Below are positions 1 to 7,721 of a DNA stretch of 36,215 nt, in pieces. Source of the DNA: Bacteroidota bacterium (GTDB lineage: Bacteria > Bacteroidota > Bacteroidia > Bacteroidales > F082); the NCBI GenBank assembly GCA_947505205.1, contig CANNKD010000009.1, positions 1 to 36,215 of the forward strand. Reading direction: 5' to 3'. Position 1 is the first letter of the stretch. Every line of letters starts with the position of its first letter. Made by a program: the position numbers and the translations under genes. The notes below the pieces were generated by a model. That model ran no database searches, was not told the origin of the DNA, and worked only from the letters and a program-made list of their open reading frames with translations.

Positions 1-156
1 GCCATTGGAACGGCTGAAACCCTTATCAATAGTGGATTAGAGGGCAATTCGTTCCATGTTCCAAAAGTGGAACGGTATAAATATTTATTATTACCCCTGT
101 TTTATTTTATTCTGAAATATTCCTTATTAAAGGTATTTTTCAGGGGTAATAGATAA
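1..156 (+). CDS. C-terminal end of an unidentified protein (cut by window start)
   Basis: Frame 1 is open from the first base to a TAA at 154-156, giving 51 residues with no start in view. The tail is hydrophobic and basic: KYLLLPLFYFILKY followed by a Lys/Arg-rich end, like a membrane-associated C-terminus. I do not recognise the family. It converges on the minus-strand tRNA gene, and the hairpin at 189-220 could end transcription from both sides. An inverted repeat (89-99 and 141-151) lies inside the last third, which is unusual for coding sequence and lowers my confidence. It could be a chance open frame. Confidence 0.4.
   Translation, partial: AIGTAETLINSGLEGNSFHVPKVERYKYLLLPLFYFILKYSLLKVFFRGNR
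89..151. repeat. 11-bp perfect inverted repeat with 41-base spacer
   Basis: TATTACCCCTG at 89-99 is the exact reverse complement of CAGGGGTAATA at 141-151. The AT-rich interior can also fold weakly. It overlaps the end of the partial ORF. It may be part of a termination structure or a remnant of a small mobile repeat. The spacer is much shorter than known invertible promoter segments in Bacteroides. Confidence 0.5.
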
Positions 157-160
157 CATT

Positions 161-184
161 TGTTTGCTAAAATGTTTGCTAAAG
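161..184. repeat. Two tandem copies of a 12-base unit
   Basis: TGTTTGCTAAAA (161-172) is followed directly by TGTTTGCTAAAG (173-184), matching at 11 of 12 positions. It sits between the partial ORF and the tRNA terminator hairpin. No function is evident. Confidence 0.6.
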
Positions 185-220
185 AAAAAGCCACTTACAA
201 ATTTTACTCTGTAAGTGGCT
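181..220 (-). terminator. Intrinsic terminator of the tRNA-Arg gene
   Basis: An 11-bp perfect stem, AGCCACTTACA at 189-199 with TGTAAGTGGCT at 210-220, closes a 10-base loop. Read on the minus strand it is followed by TTTTCTTT (188 down to 181), the classical layout of a Rho-independent terminator, starting 10 bases past the tRNA 3' end. It may also stop + strand transcription from the partial ORF, but the + strand T-run is short. Confidence 0.75.
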
Positions 221-230
221 GATTTTCAAG

Positions 231-303
231 TGAACCCGGAGAGACTCGAACCCCCAACCTTCTGATCCGTAGTCAGATGCACTATCCATTATGCTACGGG
301 TCC
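231..303 (-). tRNA. tRNA-Arg, anticodon ACG
   Basis: The reverse strand folds as a full tRNA of 73 bases. The acceptor stem GGACCCG pairs with CGGGTTC (one G-U pair), with discriminator A at 231. The anticodon stem TCTGA/TCAGA encloses the loop CTACGGA, so the anticodon is ACG, reading CGN arginine codons after A34-to-I editing. The T-arm contains GTTCGAGTC. The CCA tail is not encoded (CTT follows). It stands alone, with its own promoter at 316-344 and terminator at 181-220. There is no integrase gene or duplicated 3' end suggesting use as an attachment site. Confidence 0.95.
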
Positions 304-315
304 ATTTTCAGAGTG

Positions 316-344
316 CAAAGATAGAAAAGTATTTAATTAGACAA
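316..344 (-). promoter_or_regulatory. Promoter of tRNA-Arg
   Basis: On the minus strand TTG (344-342) is followed after 18 bases by TATCTTTG (323-316), a perfect match to the Bacteroidota -7 box TAnnTTTG with a -33 TTG at close to the usual spacing. Transcription would start near 309, a few bases before the mature tRNA 5' end at 303. Confidence 0.75.
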
Positions 345-388
345 TAAAATTAATTTGAAAATGTGCTAATTATAACTCTAAGTACTTC

Positions 389-419
389 CAGTCTGCTGGC
401 GCAGCCTGACAGGTAGGCA
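389..419. repeat. GC-rich palindromic element after the amidohydrolase gene
   Basis: This short block is much richer in G and C than its surroundings. It contains GCTG-GCG-CAGC and CCTG-A-CAGG mini-palindromes and can form a bulged hairpin closed by GTC/GAC. It lies just after the stop of the minus-strand amidohydrolase gene and has no T-run. Its composition resembles dispersed intergenic repeats common in Bacteroidota genomes, but only one copy is in this window, so repeat status is inferred. Confidence 0.35.
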
Positions 420-423
420 CTCT

Positions 424-2073
424 TCAAAACACAACCTCTCCTGAACTAACTGTCGTTTCTACCTTGGCTTTTAATATCTCACTCTCCGGAATTGTCATGA
501 TATCTTTATCAAGTATCACAAAATCAGCTTGTTTACTTACTTCAATACTGCCTTTCATTTTCTCTTCGAATGCACCTTGGGCAGGCCAAAGCGTGATTGA
601 TTTCAAGGCTTCCTCGCGGGATAACGCATTTTCAATCTGAAATCCGCCTACAGGTTCACCTGAAACATCTTTACGAACAACCGCCGCAAAAAAAGTATTG
701 ATAGGATGAATACTTTCGATCGGGAAATCTGTTCCGTTCACAATCCATCCATTTTGTGCCATCAATTGCTTTTGGGCATAAGCACTTTTTATTCTCTCCT
801 GGCCAAGTCGTAACCCCGCCCATTTCATATCGGAGGTGCAGTGGGTGCTTTGTACGGAAGGAATAATTGAATATTGTCCAAATAACTCAAAATCAGCAGG
901 ATCAATAACCTGAGCGTGTTCAATTCGCCAACGCAAATCGTTTTTACCTTTCAGAAATTTCGCGAAAAGCGATAAAACCATTCTGTTTGCCGAATCGCCA
1001 ATGGCATGTACATTTACCTGAAAACCAGCCTGATAAGCATTTTCGCAGATTGATTCATAATAATCCTTATCGTACATAATCATGCCTGTTTTCCCCGGTG
1101 CATCGCTGTAGGGTTTCAGTAGTTTTGCGCCTCGACTTCCAAGAGCACCGTCAGCATATAATTTTACGGAACGAACAGTCAGCCGATCCCTGATCAATAT
1201 TCCAGACGGCAAGAATCTGGCAAGCGTTGTTGAATCGGAACTCAACATCACATTCATCTTCATCTTCAACTTATCACTTAATTGAAGTGCATCTATTAAA
1301 TCGATGATTTCGTAGGATAATCCCGCATCTGTCAAGCTTGTCAGCCCAACGGCAAAGCATCTCTTTTCTGCCTCAAGTAAACCAATAACCTTTTGATCAA
1401 CAGATAGTTCAGGTATCAATGCTTTTACAATATCCATTGCGTTATCGATCAAAATTCCGCTTGGCTTATTTTGATTATTCAAGATGATTTCACCTCCTGA
1501 AACATGATAATTTTTGTCAATTCCGGCTTCATTTAATGCTGTTTTACTTACCAAAGCAGCATGACCGTCTATCCGGATTAAATAAACTTTTTTATTGGGA
1601 AATATCTTTTCTAATTCCTCATTATCAGGAAATTGAGCTCCTTCCCAATTGTTCTGATCCCATCCACGACCTAAAATCCAATCAGACGGAAACTGCTCCT
1701 GATGCTTCATTAATATTGCCAAAACTTCTTCAAATGAGGCTGAACCTGACAGATCAGCATAGCGTACAATATTTTCTCCAAAACCATAAAAATGACAATG
1801 TCCATCATTGAAACCTGGAAAAATTGCTTGCCCTTTGGCATCGATTTGTGAGTCAGCTTCAAATTTACCAAGGATTTCTTTAGTGGTTCCAATAGCCAAA
1901 AAACGCCCATCATTGATTGCAAAAGCTTCAGCCTTGCTAAAATTACTATCTACCGTGTAAATGAGCCCATTATACACAATCATATCAACTTTTTGTTTCA
2001 TCGGATGACAGCTATTTAGGAGCGTAATTGCAAATATAACGAGAGAATAACGGGATTTAATCAGCCTTTTCAT
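424..2073 (-). CDS. Lipoprotein amidohydrolase, YtcJ-like (amidohydrolase family 3)
   Basis: A 549-residue metal-dependent hydrolase of the amidohydrolase superfamily. The N-terminus has a basic stretch and a hydrophobic helix ending in the lipobox LNSC (Cys22), so the enzyme should be a lipoprotein on the periplasmic or outer-membrane face. Metal-site motifs are visible: DGHCHF near residues 90-95, VNVHAIGDSAN near 354-364, RIEHAQVI, and NGTDFPIE near 455. Length and motif order fit YtcJ-type exo-amidohydrolases, whose natural substrates are mostly unknown. It is last in the minus-strand operon and its start overlaps the ATPase gene by 17 bases, which suggests translational coupling. A link to the imported substrate is possible but unproven. 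Confidence 0.85.
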   Translation of the reverse strand: MKRLIKSRYSLVIFAITLLNSCHPMKQKVDMIVYNGLIYTVDSNFSKAEAFAINDGRFLAIGTTKEILGKFEADSQIDAKGQAIFPGFNDGHCHFYGFGENIVRYADLSGSASFEEVLAILMKHQEQFPSDWILGRGWDQNNWEGAQFPDNEELEKIFPNKKVYLIRIDGHAALVSKTALNEAGIDKNYHVSGGEIILNNQNKPSGILIDNAMDIVKALIPELSVDQKVIGLLEAEKRCFAVGLTSLTDAGLSYEIIDLIDALQLSDKLKMKMNVMLSSDSTTLARFLPSGILIRDRLTVRSVKLYADGALGSRGAKLLKPYSDAPGKTGMIMYDKDYYESICENAYQAGFQVNVHAIGDSANRMVLSLFAKFLKGKNDLRWRIEHAQVIDPADFELFGQYSIIPSVQSTHCTSDMKWAGLRLGQERIKSAYAQKQLMAQNGWIVNGTDFPIESIHPINTFFAAVVRKDVSGEPVGGFQIENALSREEALKSITLWPAQGAFEEKMKGSIEVSKQADFVILDKDIMTIPESEILKAKVETTVSSGEVVF

Positions 2074-3064
2074 ATTCTGATAATTGAATTAATATTTCCT
2101 CAATTTTAATACAAACATATATTTTTGTTTTGATGGTAAGGTGAAATTTCTGATCTATTATTTCAATCTTCAGTTCACATTGCGAGTCATCGCTTTCAAC
2201 AAATCCTTTTCTATCCAATGCATTTCGAAGCCAGATTCCATTAATTCCTTCAGCCTTGATGAAAATTTTCTTTTTGCCTGAAAATGTGTGTGAAAACTTT
2301 CCTTTTTCCGCATCAAAATGCAGTCCTGCCCGCGTAAAATAGCTTTCTATCAAGCCATCAAGCACCAATTGCTCCGGAATGCCCGTTTGAATCGGTTTTC
2401 CTTGCGCGATGAGCCAGAGTCTGTCAGCAGTTTGAAGGACATGATCGAGATCGTGTGAAGAATATAAAATGGTTTTTTGATGTTGTCTGACCAATTTCTG
2501 AAGCAGATGCATCAATTCAATTTTACTTGGATAATCGAGAAAAGCAGCCGGTTCATCCATAAAAATAATGGGTGTATCCTGCGATAATGCCTTAGCAATC
2601 ATTACTTTCTGGCGTTCACCATCACTTAACCGATGAAATAATCGTTCGCTAAAATCAGTCATTCCAACCAATTCAAGACAGCTAAAAATGATTTCTTTGT
2701 CCAAAACGCTGAGTGTTGCCCAGAAACCGGTATAGGGATATCTTCCTGTTGCAACCACATCAAAAACACTGATGTGGTTATCAACGATTTTGTCGGTCGT
2801 AACTATGCTGATGATTTTCGCTAATTCGCCTGCCTGATAATATTGTAACTCCTTCTGCATCAGGAATATCTTTCCTGAAATAGGTTTCAGATTACCCGAA
2901 ATTGACCTTAATAAAGTGGTTTTGCCGGCGCCATTCGGACCCACCAGTGCTGTTAGTTCGCCTGCGTTTAATTGCAGATCAAATACAGGAAACAGTCTTT
3001 TACTTCCGTCTGTTTTCGACGAATATCCTATTTCAAGTTGGTTGCATTGTATCAGGTTTTTCAT
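2057..3064 (-). CDS. ABC transporter ATP-binding protein, FecE/BtuD/FhuC type
   Basis: The ATPase of a type II importer. It has Walker A GPNGAGKTT, signature LSDGERQKV, Walker B IIFMDEP and an H-loop in SSHD. I place the start at the ATG at 3064, giving 335 residues (MKNLIQ...), because it follows the permease stop by one base (TGA-T-ATG). An in-frame GTG at 3076 would add four residues. After the NBD (about 250 residues) comes an extension of about 80 residues containing AEGINGIWLRNALDRKGF, then beta-strand-like segments, which standard FecE or BtuD proteins lack. Known relatives import siderophores, haem or cobalamin; the sequence does not settle which. Confidence 0.9.
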   Translation of the reverse strand: MKNLIQCNQLEIGYSSKTDGSKRLFPVFDLQLNAGELTALVGPNGAGKTTLLRSISGNLKPISGKIFLMQKELQYYQAGELAKIISIVTTDKIVDNHISVFDVVATGRYPYTGFWATLSVLDKEIIFSCLELVGMTDFSERLFHRLSDGERQKVMIAKALSQDTPIIFMDEPAAFLDYPSKIELMHLLQKLVRQHQKTILYSSHDLDHVLQTADRLWLIAQGKPIQTGIPEQLVLDGLIESYFTRAGLHFDAEKGKFSHTFSGKKKIFIKAEGINGIWLRNALDRKGFVESDDSQCELKIEIIDQKFHLTIKTKIYVCIKIEEILIQLSEYEKAD

Positions 3065-3065
3065 A

Positions 3066-4118
3066 TCAGGAAGCACTGAAATTACGGTGTTTGAGGATAA
3101 ACCAGATCACAATTGGTGCGCCAATGAGCGATGTGATTGAATTGATGGGCAAGCTGCCATCGAAGCCCGGTAAGCGTGCAACGAGATTACAAAACAACGC
3201 CAAAACACCGCCCAACATCATCGAAGCCGGAAGCAGAATTTTATGATCAGCCGTTTTGAAAATGGAACGCGCCAAATGTGGTACAGCTAATCCAAGAAAT
3301 GCCACCGGACCTGTATAAGCGGTTACAATAGCTGTTAAAAATCCAGTAATTAATACGATATATATTGTTGATATTCTGATATTTAATCCAAGGTTTTCAG
3401 CATAACGTTCACCCAACAACATCAGGTTCAGCGATTTCATCATGAGCAAAGAAAGAAACAAACCAAAAACGATTGTACCAATAAAAAGTGGCAGCTGCGA
3501 ATTACCAACATTCGAAAAACTTCCCAATCCCCAGATTGCAAAAGCATAAATATCTTCCTTTTGACTGAAATATTTCACCAATCCCACCAATGCACCGACA
3601 ACGTAAGCGATCATAATACCAACAATTAACAAGGTGATTGCATTACCTAACCGGCTGCTAATGAATATGATGAGTGATAATACTACCAAAGATCCCAAAA
3701 AAGCTGATAAGGTCAAGCCGATATGCCCAAACCAATCTGCTCCGGCAAAAGCTTCACTTCCAATTCTTCCGGTGAAAAACATCAACAAAGCAACCCCAAG
3801 ACCAGCTCCCGAACTGATACCAAGAATGGATGGATCAACGAGCGGATTGCGAAATAAAGTTTGCATCATCAATCCGGCAACAGCGAGCGCTGCACCTGCA
3901 AATAAGGCGGTATAAGTCTGTGGAAGCCTGAAGTTCAAAATGATAAGTGTTTCGGTTTGTGAGGTTCCATTTATGTTTCCAATTAAAACCCTGATTACCT
4001 GGTTAAATGGAATAATTACCGAGCCAAAAAAAAGATTCATAAAGAACAGCAAAACCAGAAATCCGGTGATAACACCAAAAATCCATATTTTTCTTACCGG
4101 AACCATTTCGTTTTTCAT
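3066..4118 (-). CDS. FecCD-family iron/corrinoid ABC transporter permease
   Basis: A 350-residue integral membrane protein of the BtuC/FecCD family with about ten hydrophobic segments. The family signature is clear: RLPQTYTALFAGAALAVAGL, then QTLFRNPLVDPSILGISSGA, and near the end GPVAFLGLAVPHLAR, the loop that meets the ATPase, then the conserved PGFDGSLPINSITSLIGAP. A homodimer would form the pore. The start overlaps the stop of the binding-protein gene by four bases (ATGA) and the stop lies one base before the ATPase ATG, so all three subunits are probably made together. The 350-residue length is normal. Confidence 0.92.
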   Translation of the reverse strand: MKNEMVPVRKIWIFGVITGFLVLLFFMNLFFGSVIIPFNQVIRVLIGNINGTSQTETLIILNFRLPQTYTALFAGAALAVAGLMMQTLFRNPLVDPSILGISSGAGLGVALLMFFTGRIGSEAFAGADWFGHIGLTLSAFLGSLVVLSLIIFISSRLGNAITLLIVGIMIAYVVGALVGLVKYFSQKEDIYAFAIWGLGSFSNVGNSQLPLFIGTIVFGLFLSLLMMKSLNLMLLGERYAENLGLNIRISTIYIVLITGFLTAIVTAYTGPVAFLGLAVPHLARSIFKTADHKILLPASMMLGGVLALFCNLVARLPGFDGSLPINSITSLIGAPIVIWFILKHRNFSAS

Positions 4119-5239
4119 TGAAGCAAATGATAATAAACAGGTTGATAACCAGGAATCAAACCAGGATGAAGTATGGAAATAAGATCACACAACACAACAT
4201 CAGGTTCAAACTGACTCTTCTCGAAATAAGCTGTTTGGGCAGTATTGCAGAAGATAATTTTCTTTTCTTTGAATGCCTTAAAAGAGGCGTAAATCTCATT
4301 CTCAAGGCGTAAATCATCATAGCTATAACCTTTATTTGCAGCCTCAGCGATTCGCCAGAAATCAGCATGATTTGCCTTATTCAATATTGTTTCAATATCC
4401 AATGGAAAACTTGCAGTAGATTGATTTTCAGCCCAAATATAATCAGCACCGGCATCTTTGAAAAGACAGGCCATATAACTTTTACCACCCGGAACATACC
4501 ATTGACCACTGAATTCCTTGTCGGCAAAAATCGTTGGTAGAACAGTTAATTTCTTCGTTAGCTTTGCCAGATTTTCATAAGCAATTGATATTTGAATAAA
4601 TAGTGCATTCGATTGTTTTTCTTCCTCCAACAACAAACCCATCACTTTGATCCATTCTGCGCGGCCAAGTGGGTGGTTTTCATAATAATCAGGCCAGGCT
4701 AATAATGGAACATTTAAACGACTCAAAACATCCGGTATTCCTGAAGGATCGGGTGAATACAAGATGAGATCGGGTTTCATCTGAACGATCAACTCGGTTT
4801 TATAACTTCCATTTGCTGCAACATCAATGGTTTCGCCTTTATTGAGTCTGTTTCTGATGGCTTTTGTTTGAATGTATCCTGCCTCAGAAACGCCTTTTAA
4901 TTCTTCCTGATGATTCAATTTAAGTGCTGCCGCCCATTGGGTTGAAGATAATGTAACGAGTCTTTTCACGGGCGTGAAGATCACGTGTTGCGATTGTAAA
5001 CTATCCGGTAAGGCGACAGAATCAGGCCAGATGACATAACGATTTAAAATTTCACCTTCTTTCCATGGACTGTAAATTTCTAAAATATGTAGGGATTTTT
5101 CATTGATTATACTGAATCCTTTGGCATATAATGGATGTTCATTTCCAGTATCAATTGCATGAACTTCTTGTTTCATAGAATTACCACAACTGCTTATAAA
5201 ACAGATTAATAAAATATATGATAGGTATGAATATCTCAT
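4115..5239 (-). CDS. Lipoprotein substrate-binding protein of the ABC importer (BtuF/FepB-like)
   Basis: A periplasmic binding protein of 374 residues, cluster A-II (TroA/BtuF fold). I start it at the ATG at 5239, not at the longer frame open to 5365, because this start gives a proper lipoprotein signal (MRYSYLSYILLICFISSC, lipobox Cys18) and lies 7 bases after the GroES-like gene; the longer version would overlap that gene by about 120 bases. Family landmarks: KRLVTLSSTQWAAALKL, VKPDL-like QMKPDLILY, and a C-terminal LHPGLIPGYQ. In Gram-negative bacteria it would pass substrate from a TonB-dependent receptor to the permease. No receptor gene is in the window, so the ligand (siderophore, haem or corrinoid) stays open. 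Confidence 0.87.
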   Translation of the reverse strand: MRYSYLSYILLICFISSCGNSMKQEVHAIDTGNEHPLYAKGFSIINEKSLHILEIYSPWKEGEILNRYVIWPDSVALPDSLQSQHVIFTPVKRLVTLSSTQWAAALKLNHQEELKGVSEAGYIQTKAIRNRLNKGETIDVAANGSYKTELIVQMKPDLILYSPDPSGIPDVLSRLNVPLLAWPDYYENHPLGRAEWIKVMGLLLEEEKQSNALFIQISIAYENLAKLTKKLTVLPTIFADKEFSGQWYVPGGKSYMACLFKDAGADYIWAENQSTASFPLDIETILNKANHADFWRIAEAANKGYSYDDLRLENEIYASFKAFKEKKIIFCNTAQTAYFEKSQFEPDVVLCDLISILHPGLIPGYQPVYYHLLQ

Positions 5240-5246
5240 CTTAAGA

Positions 5247-5636
5247 TTAATAATCAGAATTATCTTCTTCACGTTCGAGCAGCAATATGGCGTGTTGCGG
5301 AACAACATAATACTTTTCCTTGTGATACATGATTTCGATGGTGCTTTTTTGTAAGAATATGGCAAGATCCCCTACTCTGGCTTGCAATGGCATATATCGG
5401 GAAAGTTCATCAGCGGGCTTTTTCCATGGCTCGACATCATTTTCCAGAGGCATCGGAATTGGATAACCCGGACCACATTTCATCACAAAACCACTTTGAA
5501 TTTCTTCTTTTTCTTTATAGCCAGGAGGAAGAAATAAACCACTTCCGGTTTTATCCGGACCTGTCTTTGGTTTGATGAGAACCCTGTCGCCGACCACAAT
5601 AAGGCTGTCGAATTGATTTTTTGTTTTATTTATCAT
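5247..5636 (-). CDS. GroES-like co-chaperonin family protein
   Basis: A 129-residue protein with the cpn10 fold pattern: VGDRVLIKP at the N-terminus, a glycine-rich mobile-loop region GSGLFLPPG, a central CGPG turn, and the C-terminal strand block KYYVVPQHAILLLER. Canonical GroES has about 95 residues. This one has an insertion of roughly 30 residues (about 60-85, with EPWKKPADELSRY) between the roof region and the final barrel strands. No groEL gene is adjacent. Such divergent GroES-like proteins occur in Bacteroidota beside the canonical groESL operon, so I do not assign the symbol groS. It is first in the ABC-importer operon, 7 bases before the binding-protein gene, behind a promoter at 5718-5752. 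Confidence 0.8.
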   Translation of the reverse strand: MINKTKNQFDSLIVVGDRVLIKPKTGPDKTGSGLFLPPGYKEKEEIQSGFVMKCGPGYPIPMPLENDVEPWKKPADELSRYMPLQARVGDLAIFLQKSTIEIMYHKEKYYVVPQHAILLLEREEDNSDY

Positions 5637-5717
5637 GTAATAATCTTAATGCAATTTTACGTAAAAAGTTGAGAATGAACACAAATACTCCTTATTAAAT
5701 GAAAGCCTTACAGACTT

Positions 5718-5752
5718 CAAATATACATATTGCCCATGAGCCATCCTGCAAA
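5718..5752 (-). promoter_or_regulatory. Promoter candidate for the GroES-like/ABC importer operon
   Basis: On the minus strand TATATTTG (5725-5718) matches the Bacteroidota -7 box exactly. A TTTG (5752-5749) lies 23 bases upstream, slightly more than the usual spacing. Transcription would start near 5711, leaving a leader of about 75 bases. I saw no cobalamin-riboswitch motifs in that leader. Confidence 0.5.
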
Positions 5753-5768
5753 GTACTGAAAAAATAGG

Positions 5769-5776
5769 TACATTTG
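5769..5776 (+). promoter_or_regulatory. -7 box candidate for mutL
   Basis: TACATTTG is an exact TAnnTTTG match about 100 bases before the mutL ATG, in the divergent intergenic region 5637-5873. The -33 element is weak (CTG at 5746-5748, 20 bases upstream). The rest of this 237-base gap is AT-rich, with no gene or strong hairpin visible. Confidence 0.4.
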
Positions 5777-5873
5777 TCAGGAAATTTGAATGAATAATTA
5801 TTTTAACTAACATAATATCATTGCTTTATAATTTATTTCTGGGAAAAATGAATTTTAAACGCACGCTATTAAT

Positions 5874-7706
5874 ATGAGTGATATCATCAAGCTTTTACCG
5901 GATGCCGTAGCCAATCAAATTGCTGCAGGTGAAGTGATTCAACGTCCTGCCTCAGCAATTAAAGAATTGCTTGAAAATGCAGTGGATGCTGGAGCAACTC
6001 AAATTGATCTCGTGCTGAAAGACTCAGGAAAAGCACTTATTCAGGTAATTGACAATGGCTCAGGCATGTCGGTAACCGATGCAAGAATGAGTTTCGAACG
6101 TCATGCCACCTCTAAAATCAGGCAGGCAATCGATTTGTTTTCTATTAAAACAATGGGGTTTCGTGGTGAAGCATTGGCGAGTATTGCTGCCATTGCCCAG
6201 GTTGAGCTCAAAACCAAAAGAAAAGAAGATGAAACTGGTACAAGAATTTTAATCGATGGTTCCAGTTTTATCTCGCAGCTGCCGGTTACAACAACAACAG
6301 GATCAAATATTTCCGTTAAAAATATCTTTTTTAATGTTCCTGCAAGGCGGAATTTTTTAAAGTCGGACCAGGCAGAATACCGTCATATTCTCGATGAATT
6401 TTACCGTGTCAGCCTGATTCATCCGAATATCGTTTTCCATTTCTACCATAATGATAAGGAGGTATTTCATCTTTATTCAGGAAATTTGAAACAACGTATT
6501 GTCGCTCTGTTTGGCAACGCTTTTAATGAGCGTTTACTCGCTGTAAATCAGCAAACTGATTCAGTTTCTATTGAAGGATATATCGTAAAAGCTGAATTTT
6601 CACGTAAAACACGTGGTGAACAGTATTTCTTTGTCAATAAGCGTTTTATCAAACATCCATATCTGCACCACGCCATCGAAAATGCATTTTTAGAATTGCT
6701 TCCCAAAGATAGTTTTCCATCCTATTTCCTAAATATAACGATAGATCCAACGGAGATTGACGTGAATATTCATCCGACAAAAACCGAAGTTAATTTTCAA
6801 AACACCAAACTCGTTTACGCTGTAATCCACGCTGCTGTTAGGAAAGCTATCGGACAATATAATCTTTCACCACGCCTCGATTTTGACACAGCAGGAACTG
6901 AAGGCATCGATTTTGGCGATATCAGTAGGCAAGGCCGTCCGGTTACTCCTCCTGGCATTTCCGTTGACCATACGTTCAACCCTTTCGGGAATATGGCAGC
7001 GGCAGGTTTCACCCAAAATAATACGCCGGCAAACAGCGAAAAAGGAAACTGGAGAATTCTTTATGAAGACCATTTACCTCCTACAATGTCAATTCCGATG
7101 CAGCATGATCCTGATGAAAATCCCGCTGCTCCAAATGATAATTTCGTTCATCAGAAAAGAATTCAGCTGCAACAATCTTATATTCTGACAGTTGTAAAAT
7201 CAGGAATTCTATTAATTGATCAACATCTGGCACATTATCGGGTATTGTATGAAATATATCTAAAGCAATTAGAAAGAAATCAGGCCGGATCGCAGCAGGA
7301 ATTGTTTCCACATACTTTGCAATTGGGCGCTTCTGATGCTGAATTGTTGGTCGCGCTAACGGATGAATTGGCTATTTTGGGGTTCAGATTTGAAGCGATG
7401 AATCAACGCACTTTCGTTATCAATGGCATTCCGGATGGTTTAAAAAGTGATCCTATTCAGTTAATTGAATCTATTTTAGAGAATTATAAACGAAATTTAC
7501 ACGATCTTCAGTTAGATAAGAAAGTGAATCTGGCGCGTGTGATGGCAGTTAATGCCGCCATCAAAACCGGACAGGCTTTGGCTGATCAGGAAATGAGTCA
7601 TTTGATCGATCAGCTGTTTGCATGTCACACTCCAGAGGTTGCGCCTGACGGACGTAAAATATTTATAATCATATCATTAAACGAGTTATTAACAAAATTC
7701 AAATAA
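5874..7706 (+). CDS. mutL: DNA mismatch repair protein MutL
   Basis: The 610-residue mismatch-repair matchmaker. The N-terminal GHKL ATPase is intact: IAAGEVIQRPASAIKELLEN (17-36, with the catalytic Glu and metal Asn), VDAGA, DNGSGM (60-65), FERHATSKI and GFRGEAL (95-101), with the transducer domain following to about 330. A Pro- and Asn-rich linker (about 335-425) leads to the C-terminal dimerisation domain. The usual endonuclease motif DQHA-x2-E-x4-E reads DQHLAHYRVLYE (449-460), so Tyr455 replaces the metal-binding Glu. The ACK and CPHGRP motifs read VNA (559-561) and APDGRK (590-595). This copy may therefore lack nicking activity. The next gene starts 15 bases later. Confidence 0.96.
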   Translation: MSDIIKLLPDAVANQIAAGEVIQRPASAIKELLENAVDAGATQIDLVLKDSGKALIQVIDNGSGMSVTDARMSFERHATSKIRQAIDLFSIKTMGFRGEALASIAAIAQVELKTKRKEDETGTRILIDGSSFISQLPVTTTTGSNISVKNIFFNVPARRNFLKSDQAEYRHILDEFYRVSLIHPNIVFHFYHNDKEVFHLYSGNLKQRIVALFGNAFNERLLAVNQQTDSVSIEGYIVKAEFSRKTRGEQYFFVNKRFIKHPYLHHAIENAFLELLPKDSFPSYFLNITIDPTEIDVNIHPTKTEVNFQNTKLVYAVIHAAVRKAIGQYNLSPRLDFDTAGTEGIDFGDISRQGRPVTPPGISVDHTFNPFGNMAAAGFTQNNTPANSEKGNWRILYEDHLPPTMSIPMQHDPDENPAAPNDNFVHQKRIQLQQSYILTVVKSGILLIDQHLAHYRVLYEIYLKQLERNQAGSQQELFPHTLQLGASDAELLVALTDELAILGFRFEAMNQRTFVINGIPDGLKSDPIQLIESILENYKRNLHDLQLDKKVNLARVMAVNAAIKTGQALADQEMSHLIDQLFACHTPEVAPDGRKIFIIISLNELLTKFK

Positions 7707-7721
7707 CGATTTCACAGCAAT

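Noticed and set aside
89-151. Invertible promoter (phase variation) between the 11-bp inverted repeats
   Set aside because: The spacer is only 41 bases, no clear promoter lies within it and no invertase gene is nearby.
161-303. Integration site of a genomic island at tRNA-Arg
   Set aside because: No integrase gene and no second copy of the tRNA 3' end is present in the window.
3634-4312. Several + strand ORFs opposite the permease and binding-protein genes
   Set aside because: They are antisense shadows of genes with clear family motifs and have no own signals.
5240-5365. Longer N-terminus for the substrate-binding protein, starting at 5365
   Set aside because: It would overlap the well-supported GroES-like gene by about 120 bases and bury the lipoprotein signal that begins at 5239.
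5637-5760. Cobalamin riboswitch upstream of the ABC importer operon
   Set aside because: I looked for the conserved B12-box elements in the minus-strand leader and did not find them; the leader is only about 75 bases from the likely transcription start.
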